From positions 1 through 42,996 of the forward strand of contig CAYRMV010000012.1 of the NCBI GenBank assembly GCA_964425255.1: 42,996 bases of DNA. Reading direction: 5' to 3'. The notes under the pieces were generated by a model that was not told the origin of the DNA, made no database searches, and saw nothing but the letters and a program-made list of their open reading frames with translations. This document shows positions 1-9,065 of the stretch, one piece after another. A program made the position numbers and the translations under genes. This DNA comes from CAYRMV01 sp964425255. Its GTDB lineage: Bacteria; Bacteroidota; Bacteroidia; Flavobacteriales_D; Crocinitomicaceae. How positions within the stretch are numbered: position 1 is the first letter of the stretch; the number at the start of each line of letters is the position of its first letter.

Positions 1-377
1 CGTTCTTCTTGAGAAGAAAAAGAGAGGGAATAATGCGTAATTTGATCTTGGTCGTTGGTGTTTTCGTAAATGGATGGAGTTCGTTCAAGTTGTGATTGAG
101 TAAGCCGATAAATTCGAAGTTCATCCATTCGGTTCAGAGCATTTTCAGTTTTCCATTGGCTGTAAACGGAGAAAGTAAACAAGGTGTCGCTTTGATATAG
201 GTAGGTTTGAAATTCTTTGTAGGGTTTACTATTCTCGTCGAGTTCCGTGTAAGAAGCAACAAGTTCTCCAGAAACGATCTGATTTTTTCCGTCGCGAAAT
301 TCGATTTTTATTTGCGAAAACAATGAATTTGTTGTCATGAACAACAAGGTACAAAGAATGAGATGATTGATTTTCAT
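1..377 (-). CDS. Secreted protein of unknown function, N-terminal part
   Basis: An open frame starts with ATG at 377 and runs off the left edge, giving about 125 residues without a stop. The N-terminus begins MKINHLILCTLLFM and reaches a Ser-Gln junction near residue 22, a typical Bacteroidota signal peptide. The following region is polar with no motif I recognise. The gene points the same way as the T9SS/LytTR locus to its right but is separated from it by a strong terminator (467-499), so it has its own promoter. Function unknown; it is probably periplasmic or an outer-membrane lipoprotein-like protein. Only the start and the signal peptide are well supported. Confidence 0.65.
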   Translation of the reverse strand, partial: MKINHLILCTLLFMTTNSLFSQIKIEFRDGKNQIVSGELVASYTELDENSKPYKEFQTYLYQSDTLFTFSVYSQWKTENALNRMDELRIYRLTQSQLERTPSIYENTNDQDQITHYSLSFSSQEE

Positions 378-466
378 AATGAATTTTGTTAGGATGTGAA
401 ATTCGTAAATAAAAAGGAAGAAATTTAATACAATTTGGGAATGGGTGGGTTTTGTTTGTGAAATGA

Positions 467-499
467 CAAAAAAAGAGGACGTCCCGAAGAACATCCTCT
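467..499 (-). terminator. Rho-independent terminator after the 984-residue surface protein
   Basis: On the minus strand a 10-11 bp stem (arms 474-484 and 489-499, with two G-T pairs) closes a TTCG tetraloop and is followed by seven Ts. It lies 18 bp after the stop codon of the T9SS protein at 518-3472. Stem, stable tetraloop and T-tract are all seen directly. Confidence 0.88.
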
Positions 500-517
500 C
501 ATTCACGATGAAAAAAA

Positions 518-3472
518 CTACTCTTTGATTAATTTTTGAACGATTTGGGTTCCGTTCACAAGTTCTACTTGTAGCCAATATACTCCCATTTCTAAGAAGG
601 AAACAGCTAATGTATGTGTATTTCCTGAAATCGTTTCTTGTGCTAGTTTTCGACCAGTTTCATCCAAAATGCTTACTGTAGCACCACCTTCTATTTGGGT
701 TAAATAAACCAAAGATTTAGCAGGGTTCGGGTATATCAAAAACGAGGGATTACTTAAATCAGCGATTCCGATCGTGCTGATGTTTTCACAATCTGAAAAA
801 ACATAACATTCATCATTGCTTACCATCACAGCATACGAACCATTTGCATTTGGAGAGAAACTTGAATTGGTTGCTCCGTCAATTTCATCTTCTGTTGTAC
901 AATCATACCATTGATAAAAATATCCTGTTTCGGCAACTGTAAGTACATTGTTTGAAACGCTAACGGTAGCCGTTGGGACTTCATTTATCGTCAGGTTTAG
1001 TGTAACAACAGAATCACATCCGTGAACATTGGTATACGTATGTTGGTATGCTCCCGAAGTGGAAATTGTTTGACCGTTCCAAACATAAGATCCACATGCG
1101 TTTTCATTAATCGTTGACATGTTGTTCATCAAGGTTAAATGAAGCGTAACTACACTGTCACAACCCGCTTGATTAGTAAGTGTTTGTGTGTAGGTTCCAT
1201 TTGCATTGTACGTTTGACCGTTTAACTCGTACTCATCACAAGCTTCGATGTTTAGTGTTGCTGTAGTTGGTTCTAAAATCGTAACTTGAACCGTTATAAT
1301 TGAATCACATCCAAGAGAATTACTTAACGTTTGTGTATATGTTCCAGAGTTAGTATATGTTTGATTATTGAGCGTATATGCTCCACAAGCAGAACCTGAA
1401 ACAGTTGAACTTGTTGGGTTCAATATCGTTAAATTTAGTGTAATTGTTGAATCACATCCCACCGCATTCGTTAGTATTTGTGTGAATGCTCCTGTTGTAT
1501 TATACGTTTGACCATTTAATGTGTATGAACCACAAGCTGATTGCGTTAATGTTGATGTTGTAGGCGTTTTGATGGTCAAATTTAGTGTAACAACACTGTC
1601 ACAGTTTTGACTATTCATTAATGTTTGTGTATACGTTCCGCTTGCATTGTATGTTTGATTGTTCCAAGTATAGGAATTACAACTTGCTGCAGAGAATGAA
1701 TTTGTCGACGGTTGAGTGATGGTCAAATTTAGTGTAACAACACTGTCGCATCCATTACTATTTGTTAGTGTATGGGTTGCTGTGGTATTATTTGTCGTAT
1801 AAGTTTGACCATTGATCCATTGATATGAACTACATGCACTTATGGTATGAATACCGCTTGTATTTTGGTTAACAGTTACAAAAACAGGAGTCAAGATAGA
1901 ATTACATGTTGCTCCATTAATTCGTGCGTAGTATGATGCTGAGTTTGTTAAAACAGGTGTTGTGAATGTCAAGCCGGTTCCCACTTGTGTTGTTGCTGAA
2001 GCATCAGAGAACCAAACAACAGTTCCTACACCAGTTACGTTCAGCGACGTAGACTCTCCTGTACAAATCGTTGAAGAGGAAATTGGAGTTGCGTTAACAG
2101 GTGCTGCAGGAGCTGACTGAACTGTTACCGTAATTGGGACATAGCTGGATTTACACCCGTTTGAACGAATTGATTGCAAGTAGAATGTACTGGTTGTGTT
2201 CAATAAATTCCCTGGAACTGTAAAGCTATTTCCAGTACCAATGGAGCTCGATCCTGTGTTGGTGGTAAACCAATGATTGGTTGTAGAAGAGGATGAATGA
2301 GCAGCAGCTGTTAAGGTGGTACTTTGTCCGGGACAAACAGTTAAATTGGCTGTTGGAGTTGTGTTGACAGGCGTAGCCGCCGCCGCACTCATAGCAACCG
2401 TGGCTGTTACTTTCTGAGATTTACATCCATTTACGTTATTTTCCACATAGTAGGTCGTTTGTGAAGTTGCTGGGGCTGATGTAAATGTTGTTCCTGTTGC
2501 CACTGGTGTTGTTGCTGATGGAGAATCATACCAAGAAATCGTACCTGTCGCTGATGCGTTGAATGTAGCGGTACTTCCAGGACAAGTATAAATTACATTT
2601 TCTGTAAAAGTGGGAACTGGAATTGCACCACATAAAATACCAGACCACGTGTTTCGGTAAACATTGTTGTTAAAGGCACTAGTCAAAAGGTAGACGGTTC
2701 CATCACTCGCAATGGACGCTTGAGATACATTTGCTGGAGCAGTCAAATCTTGGATATAATTTCCAGTAACGGGATCTTTGTAGTAAAGTAATCCATTTCG
2801 AACAGCAAGAATTTTGGTTGCATCACCAACTGATACATGGGACCAAGTATTTAATCCTGATGGTGTTGATTCAAAAACCCAAGCACCATTTACATATTTA
2901 GCCAAGTGTTTTGGATCACTAATTGATCCGTAGGTAATTCCCATAATTGTTCCGTCTTCACCAATATCCATCTGAGATAGGGAAGTATTATATGGATCAG
3001 ACTGAATGGTGAAAACATCCGAAGCATTGGAAAGATATAAATTGGGACCGTAGTAAGTTGTTCCAGGATTATATGCGATTGATTGAGATGCATTTCGAAC
3101 TTGGTATCGCTTAAATGTTCCTGGTTTTAGTACATTGTTTTTCAAGTTGGTAATATTAGATCCGTTTAATGTTGAGGTCCAGGTGGTTCCATCAGATCCA
3201 ATGGAAGCATATGAAATATTCATATTATATGGACTTTGATACGCATCCCATGAATTTGTTGTTGTATTAAACTTATACGACCACCACCAACTAGAGCCAT
3301 CGGTAGCATCTGCCACACAAATAATCTCGTTTTGAGAGCCGACGTCAATTTGTTTGATGTAACCGTTAAACGGTGAGAAAGGAGTTGGCACGCTTGTCCA
3401 TTGTGCAAAGCTGTTTCCTATACTGATAAGGAAAGACCAAAAAAGTAGTTTTGTTTTCATGTTTCTTTTCAT
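518..3472 (-). CDS. T9SS-exported surface protein with Ig-like and six Cys-Asp-Ser repeats
   Basis: A 984-residue protein with a signal peptide ending at SFAQ (about residue 24) and a T9SS type A sorting domain (about 905-984: IYPNP box, a glycine/valine-rich middle, and terminal QKLIKE). Residues 25-280 look like a repeat-containing propeller-like region. Residues 285-540 hold three Ig-like modules (each TCPG/TVCPG/TICTG at its start). Residues 545-835 hold six tandem units of about 48 residues sharing a Cys near the start, NGQTY, and CDSVVTLNLTI at the end. It is probably exported by the type IX system and anchored at, or released from, the cell surface, perhaps as an adhesin; the ligand is unknown. 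A LytTR-like operator (3550-3582) and a promoter precede it, and a strong terminator follows. Confidence 0.85.
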   Translation of the reverse strand: MKRNMKTKLLFWSFLISIGNSFAQWTSVPTPFSPFNGYIKQIDVGSQNEIICVADATDGSSWWWSYKFNTTTNSWDAYQSPYNMNISYASIGSDGTTWTSTLNGSNITNLKNNVLKPGTFKRYQVRNASQSIAYNPGTTYYGPNLYLSNASDVFTIQSDPYNTSLSQMDIGEDGTIMGITYGSISDPKHLAKYVNGAWVFESTPSGLNTWSHVSVGDATKILAVRNGLLYYKDPVTGNYIQDLTAPANVSQASIASDGTVYLLTSAFNNNVYRNTWSGILCGAIPVPTFTENVIYTCPGSTATFNASATGTISWYDSPSATTPVATGTTFTSAPATSQTTYYVENNVNGCKSQKVTATVAMSAAAATPVNTTPTANLTVCPGQSTTLTAAAHSSSSTTNHWFTTNTGSSSIGTGNSFTVPGNLLNTTSTFYLQSIRSNGCKSSYVPITVTVQSAPAAPVNATPISSSTICTGESTSLNVTGVGTVVWFSDASATTQVGTGLTFTTPVLTNSASYYARINGATCNSILTPVFVTVNQNTSGIHTISACSSYQWINGQTYTTNNTTATHTLTNSNGCDSVVTLNLTITQPSTNSFSAASCNSYTWNNQTYNASGTYTQTLMNSQNCDSVVTLNLTIKTPTTSTLTQSACGSYTLNGQTYNTTGAFTQILTNAVGCDSTITLNLTILNPTSSTVSGSACGAYTLNNQTYTNSGTYTQTLSNSLGCDSIITVQVTILEPTTATLNIEACDEYELNGQTYNANGTYTQTLTNQAGCDSVVTLHLTLMNNMSTINENACGSYVWNGQTISTSGAYQHTYTNVHGCDSVVTLNLTINEVPTATVSVSNNVLTVAETGYFYQWYDCTTEDEIDGATNSSFSPNANGSYAVMVSNDECYVFSDCENISTIGIADLSNPSFLIYPNPAKSLVYLTQIEGGATVSILDETGRKLAQETISGNTHTLAVSFLEMGVYWLQVELVNGTQIVQKLIKE

Positions 3473-3511
3473 TTTATGAATAATTGGTTTGGAAAATTTT
3501 CAATTCCAAGA

Positions 3512-3538
3512 CAAGATTACACCCTTTTGGCAGGACAA
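3512..3538 (-). promoter_or_regulatory. Promoter of the 984-residue surface protein
   Basis: On the minus strand a TTG (3536-3538), a 16-base spacer, and TAATCTTG (3512-3519) match the Bacteroidota -33/-7 pattern TTG...TAnnTTTG with one mismatch. The same layout and the same 11-base gap to the upstream operator are seen before the 537-residue protein, which strengthens the call. The predicted leader is about 33 nt. Confidence 0.6.
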
Positions 3539-3549
3539 AACAACTTTCT

Positions 3550-3582
3550 TTTAGCAACAGCCAATTCGCTTTAGGAATGGAC
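3550..3582 (-). promoter_or_regulatory. Putative LytTR operator, copy 1
   Basis: On the minus strand, CCATTCCTAAA and CTGTTGCTAAA form an imperfect direct repeat (8 of 11 identical) offset by 20 bp, about two helical turns. This is the arrangement used by LytTR-type regulators. It sits 31 bp upstream of the -7 box of the 984-residue surface protein. Two further copies occur at 5312-5344 and 6134-6167. Binding by the neighbouring LytTR regulator is inferred. Confidence 0.7.
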
Positions 3583-3620
3583 AATAAAAAACCGCAACAG
3601 CCTTTTCAACTATTGCGGTT
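3583..3620 (-). terminator. Rho-independent terminator after the 537-residue surface protein
   Basis: On the minus strand the arms AACCGCAA (3613-3620) and TTGCGGTT (3590-3597) form a perfect 8-bp stem with a 15-base loop, followed by five Ts. It lies 24 bp after the stop at 3644 and separates the two T9SS genes, so each needs its own promoter. Confidence 0.85.
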
Positions 3621-3643
3621 CACTTTAATTTTCTATGAAAAAA

Positions 3644-5257
3644 TTACTCGATGACCAATTTTTGTGTACTGGTTTCACTGTTTTTACCTGTTACGTGAAC
3701 AAAGTAAATTCCTGAATGCAAAGTGTTTGTTGAGATGCTTTGCGTTTGCGATGTGGCATTTTCTGTTGATACGATTCTACCAGTTTGATCTATCAATTGA
3801 ATTGTAGCTTCCGATGGTAAGTTCGTAAGGGTGAATGATGTTGTTGCTGGGTTAGGGTAAATACTAAATAGATTGTTGTATTGTTCAATAGCACTTAGAT
3901 TTCCAGCAGGGAAAAATACGCTGAATTCACATATTCCGTCAATTACTTCTAGACCGTAATATTCTGCCCCCGGAACATGTGTAAACGTCTGATTTGAAGA
4001 GCTACCAATTACGTTTTCGTTTCCATCATAAGCGTTCCAAGCGTATGAATCTCCTTGAATGGCAATTAAATCATTACCGTTAATCGTATAAAAGGAACTT
4101 GGGGCACTTACACACAATTGTACTTCTACGATGTTATTTACAGTTTCAGTTGAAAATTCTGTAAAGGAACCACTCAAAAAGAAACTACCTGTATTGCTTT
4201 TGGTAATGGTTTTGATTTTTGTGGTTGATACATAATTTAACGTACCAAAATCATCCGGATAGGTGAATTGAGGGTATGTTGTGCTGTAATTTAAAAAATC
4301 ACCAGTTGTTGTATTCGCGTATTGAATATCTTTTGAAAGTGTTTCGCCTACAACTAAAATCACGTCAGTTGAAACTTCTTCAACATCATGGATTTGATGA
4401 ATGATTCCAAAAGTTGAAACTAAGTTTCCTCCATTTATCATCAAACTTTTGTTACAAGATGTTCCATTATAAGTGTCAATATTAGAACTGGAAACAAATA
4501 AACGACCATCTGATAAAACTTTCATAAATGTAGGGAACTGTGAAGGTACATCAAAGCCCGTTCCTGAATTAAATGTGTTATCAAAAGTTCCATCAAAATT
4601 GATTCTGCAAATTCCGTTCACTGCATTACCGTTGTATTGTGTAAACTTACCCCCACAATACAGCTTGTCATTTACTGTGTCTAACGCAATAGAAGTAACC
4701 TCTGCGTTAAAACCAGAAGTTACATTGGTCATAAATGTTGGATTTAATGAAAGATCAGCATTGTATTTTACAATGTAATTTTCATATATAGGTCCATTAA
4801 AATGGTGAACATAATCAAAATTTCCTGCAGCAATGAAACTACCATCTGGAAGTTCAACAGCATTAGTAACGCGACCATTAAATTGATTGCCTGCTAAACC
4901 ATAGTTAGTTGTGAAATTATCAGTGTCGAAATTATATGCTCCAGTTTCTGAAACTCTTGAAGCGGCTGTTCCGAACATATAAATTCCATTTGAATTATGA
5001 ATTACAACTGGATAAAGATCCTCAATAAAGGGAAGGTTGAAAGTTGCATCAACAGAACCATCTGCATTTAATACGACCGGAACGCTCGAACCAGTGTAAG
5101 TTCCTGCACCTAATACTATTTTTCCATTTGGTAATGCTTGAACGTAATTATCTGTTCCATTAACACCAGTGAAGTTTGGGTTTAATGAACCGTGTGTTTG
5201 AGCGGATGAAATACCTGTAAGAAGCAAGGTAGCTAAAAAAGTAAACGTTCTTTTCAT
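3644..5257 (-). CDS. T9SS-exported delta-60 repeat (DUF5122) protein
   Basis: A 537-residue protein with a signal peptide (MKRTFTFLATLLLTGISSAQ) and a C-terminal T9SS type A sorting domain (about 458-537, with IYPNPATTSFTL and terminal TQKLVIE). The N-terminal half carries delta-60/DUF5122 units of the type NxDGTFDNTFNSGTGF, each expected to form a propeller blade, at roughly residues 25-330. Family knowledge supports surface or extracellular location; the substrate is not known. It shares its operator and promoter layout (5274-5344) with the next surface protein and lies directly after the LytTR regulator, so the two exported proteins are probably co-induced. Confidence 0.85.
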   Translation of the reverse strand: MKRTFTFLATLLLTGISSAQTHGSLNPNFTGVNGTDNYVQALPNGKIVLGAGTYTGSSVPVVLNADGSVDATFNLPFIEDLYPVVIHNSNGIYMFGTAASRVSETGAYNFDTDNFTTNYGLAGNQFNGRVTNAVELPDGSFIAAGNFDYVHHFNGPIYENYIVKYNADLSLNPTFMTNVTSGFNAEVTSIALDTVNDKLYCGGKFTQYNGNAVNGICRINFDGTFDNTFNSGTGFDVPSQFPTFMKVLSDGRLFVSSSNIDTYNGTSCNKSLMINGGNLVSTFGIIHQIHDVEEVSTDVILVVGETLSKDIQYANTTTGDFLNYSTTYPQFTYPDDFGTLNYVSTTKIKTITKSNTGSFFLSGSFTEFSTETVNNIVEVQLCVSAPSSFYTINGNDLIAIQGDSYAWNAYDGNENVIGSSSNQTFTHVPGAEYYGLEVIDGICEFSVFFPAGNLSAIEQYNNLFSIYPNPATTSFTLTNLPSEATIQLIDQTGRIVSTENATSQTQSISTNTLHSGIYFVHVTGKNSETSTQKLVIE

Positions 5258-5273
5258 AAATAAATTTTTTCTT

Positions 5274-5300
5274 CAAACCTATTGGATTTTTGTCGAGCAA
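5274..5300 (-). promoter_or_regulatory. Promoter of the 537-residue surface protein
   Basis: On the minus strand a TTG (5298-5300), a 16-base spacer, and a perfect TAGGTTTG -7 element (5274-5281) match the Bacteroidota promoter pattern. The ATG is about 16 nt downstream of the -7 box. The operator begins 11 bases upstream of the TTG, exactly as at the 984-residue gene. Confidence 0.7.
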
Positions 5301-5311
5301 TGAAGAGTTTT

Positions 5312-5344
5312 TTTAGCAACAGCCAATTGAGTTGAGGAATGGAC
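5312..5344 (-). promoter_or_regulatory. Putative LytTR operator, copy 2
   Basis: On the minus strand, CCATTCCTCAA and CTGTTGCTAAA are offset by 20 bp, with the same AATTGG linker segment as copy 1. It lies in the 91-bp gap between the stop of the LytTR gene and the start of the 537-residue surface protein, 31 bp upstream of that gene's -7 box. Near-identity to copy 1 outside coding sequence implies selection. Confidence 0.72.
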
Positions 5345-5348
5345 AGGT

Positions 5349-6089
5349 TTAGTGAAATTTCAAGTCTAATTCAGCTTTTTTGTATTTCGATAATTTGGCT
5401 TGGATTCCGTGTGCAAGTTGTAAACTCAAATCGGATTTTGAATAGTGAAGTAGGTGCTCGAGGTTGACCAACCATGACTTATGAGAGCGAAAAAAATTGT
5501 CGTTCTCGGATAAGATCGTTTCGTAATGTTTCAGGTTTTTACTGATGGTGTGTTTTCGCGTTACCGTGTGAATGACACAATAAGATTCCATCGCTTCTAC
5601 GGCTAGAATTTCAGTCAATGGAAGTATAAATTGTTGACCTTTATCAGAAATAATGATTTTCTCTAGTTTTCTGTTTTCCATGCTGGAACGAAATAATTCC
5701 AAGCGTTCCGATTGCTGCTGAAAATTCACTAATTGTTGCACCCGCTCAACAGCAAATTTCAATCGTTCAATATCGATGGGTTTAAGTAAATAGTCAATAG
5801 CAGCAATTTCAAAAGCACGAAGCGCGTAATGTTCGTAGGCGGTAACAAATACAATGTGGAAATTAATTTCGTCAAAGAATTCCACAATTTCATACCCTGC
5901 ATAGCGAGGCATTTCGATATCTAAAAAAACCAAATCAGGTTGGTGAGTTTGAATGGCTTTAACGGCTTCGGGTACATTTGTGCACTTTGCCAATAATTCT
6001 ACTTGAGGACAAAAGCGAAGCAATAAATTTTCGAGTACATCGCGCGCACTTTCCTCGTCATCAACTAATACAACTTTTAATTTTTGCAT
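5349..6089 (-). CDS. LytTR-family response regulator
   Basis: A receiver domain (about residues 4-118 from the chosen start) is followed by a LytTR DNA-binding domain (about 135-246, with the SDKGQQFILPL and HKSWLVNLEHL segments). The receiver has the acidic pair VDDEE, the phospho-acceptor Asp in FLDIEMP, Thr in VFVTAY, and Lys in LLKP. I chose ATG at 6089 (MQKLKVVLVDD) over ATG at 6101: the receiver strand begins directly after it, and the upstream ATG overlaps the predicted -7 box. It lies just downstream of a LytS-like kinase, the usual partner. A copy of the putative operator sits upstream, suggesting autoregulation. Confidence 0.9.
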   Translation of the reverse strand: MQKLKVVLVDDEESARDVLENLLLRFCPQVELLAKCTNVPEAVKAIQTHQPDLVFLDIEMPRYAGYEIVEFFDEINFHIVFVTAYEHYALRAFEIAAIDYLLKPIDIERLKFAVERVQQLVNFQQQSERLELFRSSMENRKLEKIIISDKGQQFILPLTEILAVEAMESYCVIHTVTRKHTISKNLKHYETILSENDNFFRSHKSWLVNLEHLLHYSKSDLSLQLAHGIQAKLSKYKKAELDLKFH

Positions 6090-6094
6090 GTGCG

Positions 6095-6102
6095 TAAACA
6101 TA
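6095..6102 (-). promoter_or_regulatory. -7 element of the LytTR regulator gene
   Basis: On the minus strand TATGTTTA matches TAnnTTTG at 7 of 8 positions, 32 bp from operator copy 3, against 31 bp at the other two. No TTG is found at the -33 position, suggesting dependence on an activator. Transcription would begin at or next to the ATG at 6089, giving a leaderless or near-leaderless message. This is inferred from position only. Confidence 0.45.
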
Positions 6103-6133
6103 CTAAAAAGCGTTCGTTTTTCGTGTCTATAAT

Positions 6134-6167
6134 TTTAGCAATAGCCCAAATTTGTTTAGGAATGGAC
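6134..6167 (-). promoter_or_regulatory. Putative LytTR operator, copy 3
   Basis: On the minus strand, CCATTCCTAAA and CTATTGCTAAA are offset by 21 bp. It lies in the intergenic gap between the sensor kinase and the response regulator. Compared with copies 1 and 2, the linker is one base longer and the second half-site has a single change (G to A). Confidence 0.68.
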
Positions 6168-6196
6168 CGTGAATTAAAGCTAGAACAAAACGCTAG

Positions 6197-9046
6197 TTAA
6201 AAATTTGGTTTAATTGGAATACAAATTTCAACTTCCGTTCCAATGACACGGTCGTTTTGAGTTAAATCACGGTATGCATAACCATACTTTCCGGGAGTCA
6301 TTTTGCTAATCAATTCAAACCGATTAAGCATCGCTTTGTTTGAGAACGATTCGTGCCATTTTCGTTTTCGGGAGTTAATTTTTTCTGCTTCTTCCCTTCC
6401 TAATCCATTGTCACGGATGATACAAATTAAGTTGTTATTCGATATCATTTGGAATTGAATCTCTAAGATGCGCTGCCCTTCTTTGTGAAGCAAACCATGT
6501 AACAATGCATTTTCAACGAAAGGTTGAATCAAAAAGGGAGAGAGTAAAAATTCGTCCGTTTTTTCGACCGAAATGGTATACTCGAGTTGATTTTTGAAAC
6601 GTAGTTTTTCTAAAGAAAGATAGAGTTCAAGTAAAGCAATTTCTTGAGAGAATTCAATATAATCTTTATCTGAATAGTTTAAGGTTTTTCTAACCAAATT
6701 TGAAAAAGTCGTGATGTACGAGTAGGAGTTTTCGACGTCTCCTTTTAAAATCAAATCTTGAATCGAATTCAGTGAGTTAAATAAAAAATGAGGATTCATT
6801 TGTGACTGAATAGCCGTTAATTTTGAGGTAGTTAGTTCGTTTTCAAGTTGTGCTTTTTTTCGAGATTGAGCTAATTTTCTTTTGTAAATCCATGTTGCTA
6901 TCAAAATCACAACAATCAAAAGAAGTGCGATAAAGCCTTTTGTTTTCCAAAATTTAGGGTGTACAATTCCATTTAGATAAAACGAACCACTGATCTTTTC
7001 ACCATTCAAATTAACGGCAATTATTTCGATTTCAAAAGTTCCTTCTGGAAGTTGTAACAAAGGAATTGCTTGTGTAGAACCTGGAAGAACAGACCATTTT
7101 TGCGCATTTTTGGCTGTTTTGTACCAATAAACAAATTCACCTCCACTGGAATAATGCAAGGTGTTAAGTAAAATCTTAATGGACTGACCTTCTTTTATTT
7201 CGATAAACTTTTGGAGTGCAATTGGTTTGTTATCAACCAAAATTCGGGCATCAATATCTGCCAAAAAATTCTTTGCGGGCATATGTAAGGGAAAACATTG
7301 AAGTCCCTTTCCTGTAGCTAACCAGATTTGATTCTCTACAATTGCAATGTCTTGAATTAAGTTGGACGTTAAGTCGCTATTTTTTGTTTTCCAAATCAGT
7401 TTTTTCCTTTTTAAAGAATAAATACCTAGTCCTTCATTTGTTGCAAGATAAAGATGGTCTTGATGAAATTTAATTTTATGAAATTGCTTTTTGTCAAGAA
7501 TTGAAATCCACTTTTTGAGTTCCAATTGCTCATTGATTTCAAATAAAATGCCATTGAAAGTGATTCCGTAAACACACGTTGAATCAGGGTTGAAATCGAT
7601 ACTTCTTATTTGAATATCAGGTAAAAACGTTCTTTTTTTCTCCCAAAGTTGATTTTTGTTTTCCCAAAGCATTAAGCCTTGATTGGTAGCTGACCAAACC
7701 CGCCTACTTTTTGGATCTAATTTTAACTGTCGTACCCAGTTTACATCCAACTTTTTTTCGCCTGTTTTGGTCTTGATAAAAAATCCTTGTGAACTTCCGA
7801 CTAACCACGTTTCGTTCCATTTTTTCCAAGTTTTGGATGCTTTTATCGTTGGAAATTCACGGGTTAACTTTCCGTTGCAAATGGAAAATAGTTGATCGGC
7901 TATGTTGAATTGAAGCGTTTGAGAGGATGGTTCAAAATCAAAACTTTGAATATCAGCTTGAATTTGTGTTTTGAAGGATTGAATTTCCCGTGTATTTTTA
8001 TTTAAAACATAAACAACTCCATCCGAAGTGGCAAAATAAATCATTTCATTGAAATGAGTGACCCGAACAACCCGATCATTTCGAATTTTATCGTTGTCTC
8101 TGTTCCACACCAAAGAAGAAAGGTTTGGAACTCGAATTATTCCGGCATTTAAAGTAGAAAACCAAAAATTTCCTTCCTGATCCAACAATATATCTGAAAA
8201 AGATAAAAAAGAGAAATAGGTTTGAACTTCACCAGTTCTTGGTCGAAATCGGATGACTCCTTCGTATGTACAAATCCACAAGTCATCGTTGATTCGCTTT
8301 ACCAAATTGATTTTTTTACCTGCGATGAGGTTTTTTAACTTTTGATGGTTGTATTCGACTGATTTTCCTTGGTAATATCGAAAAATACGATCTGGTTCAA
8401 GATTAAAAATAAAAAGGGAATCTTCCACAAAATCCATGAAAACATTCCCTTGGTTGTAAAGTTTTCCAAGTTCAGGAGAATGAATAGTCACTTTACCATT
8501 TTTTATGATAGACATTCCTTCCTTTTGAATAAAGTAAAAAGAATTTTGATGGGCATTTTTTGTTAGTCTACCTTCTTTATCTGCTTCAAGACTATTTTTT
8601 ATTTCAGTCCATTTATTGTTTTTTTCATCATAGATTGAAATCCCGTAAGCGTGACTAATGGCAATTTGATTCGATTGATTCGCTGTGATCTGTGTGATTT
8701 GATAAAATGGGTGATGTAACTCTTTAAGTTGTTCGTTTTCAAGGTAAAAAACTTGATTTTTAAAGTTGAAGCAATACAAGGTTTTCGAATAAGAAAAGGT
8801 GAGCCCCGAAATTGCGTTTGATTCTTGGTTTTTAGAAGTAAATGCTTGATATCGAAACCCATCGAAGCGAAACAAGCCTGCATCACAACCAATCCAAATA
8901 AATCCTTGCTTGTCTTGTGCAATACTATACACTTCGTTAGAAGGAAGTTTGTTTTCATCTTGATAGGATAAATACCATGGATCTTGCGCCATTATTACAT
9001 GAATGAAGCAGGTAAAAAAGTACAGAGCAAGAAGAAATTTTTTCAC
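6197..9046 (-). CDS. Propeller-type LytS-like sensor histidine kinase
   Basis: A 949-residue sensor. A signal peptide (about 1-20, ending MAQ) is followed by a periplasmic two-component-regulator propeller (about 21-600; Reg_prop signature such as GFIWIGCDAGLFRFDG) and a Y_Y_Y-like domain (about 610-695). One membrane segment lies at about 698-720 (FIALLLIVVILIATW). The cytoplasmic His_kinase domain carries QMNPHFLFNSLN with predicted phospho-acceptor H753, and a GHKL ATPase with an asparagine box (PFVENALLHG) and DNGLGR. Family knowledge pairs this class with LytTR regulators, and one lies 95 bp downstream. The ligand is unknown; the linked T9SS proteins suggest surface remodelling or attachment. 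Confidence 0.9.
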   Translation of the reverse strand: MKKFLLALYFFTCFIHVIMAQDPWYLSYQDENKLPSNEVYSIAQDKQGFIWIGCDAGLFRFDGFRYQAFTSKNQESNAISGLTFSYSKTLYCFNFKNQVFYLENEQLKELHHPFYQITQITANQSNQIAISHAYGISIYDEKNNKWTEIKNSLEADKEGRLTKNAHQNSFYFIQKEGMSIIKNGKVTIHSPELGKLYNQGNVFMDFVEDSLFIFNLEPDRIFRYYQGKSVEYNHQKLKNLIAGKKINLVKRINDDLWICTYEGVIRFRPRTGEVQTYFSFLSFSDILLDQEGNFWFSTLNAGIIRVPNLSSLVWNRDNDKIRNDRVVRVTHFNEMIYFATSDGVVYVLNKNTREIQSFKTQIQADIQSFDFEPSSQTLQFNIADQLFSICNGKLTREFPTIKASKTWKKWNETWLVGSSQGFFIKTKTGEKKLDVNWVRQLKLDPKSRRVWSATNQGLMLWENKNQLWEKKRTFLPDIQIRSIDFNPDSTCVYGITFNGILFEINEQLELKKWISILDKKQFHKIKFHQDHLYLATNEGLGIYSLKRKKLIWKTKNSDLTSNLIQDIAIVENQIWLATGKGLQCFPLHMPAKNFLADIDARILVDNKPIALQKFIEIKEGQSIKILLNTLHYSSGGEFVYWYKTAKNAQKWSVLPGSTQAIPLLQLPEGTFEIEIIAVNLNGEKISGSFYLNGIVHPKFWKTKGFIALLLIVVILIATWIYKRKLAQSRKKAQLENELTTSKLTAIQSQMNPHFLFNSLNSIQDLILKGDVENSYSYITTFSNLVRKTLNYSDKDYIEFSQEIALLELYLSLEKLRFKNQLEYTISVEKTDEFLLSPFLIQPFVENALLHGLLHKEGQRILEIQFQMISNNNLICIIRDNGLGREEAEKINSRKRKWHESFSNKAMLNRFELISKMTPGKYGYAYRDLTQNDRVIGTEVEICIPIKPNF

Positions 9047-9065
9047 AGACTAAATTACGAAGAAT

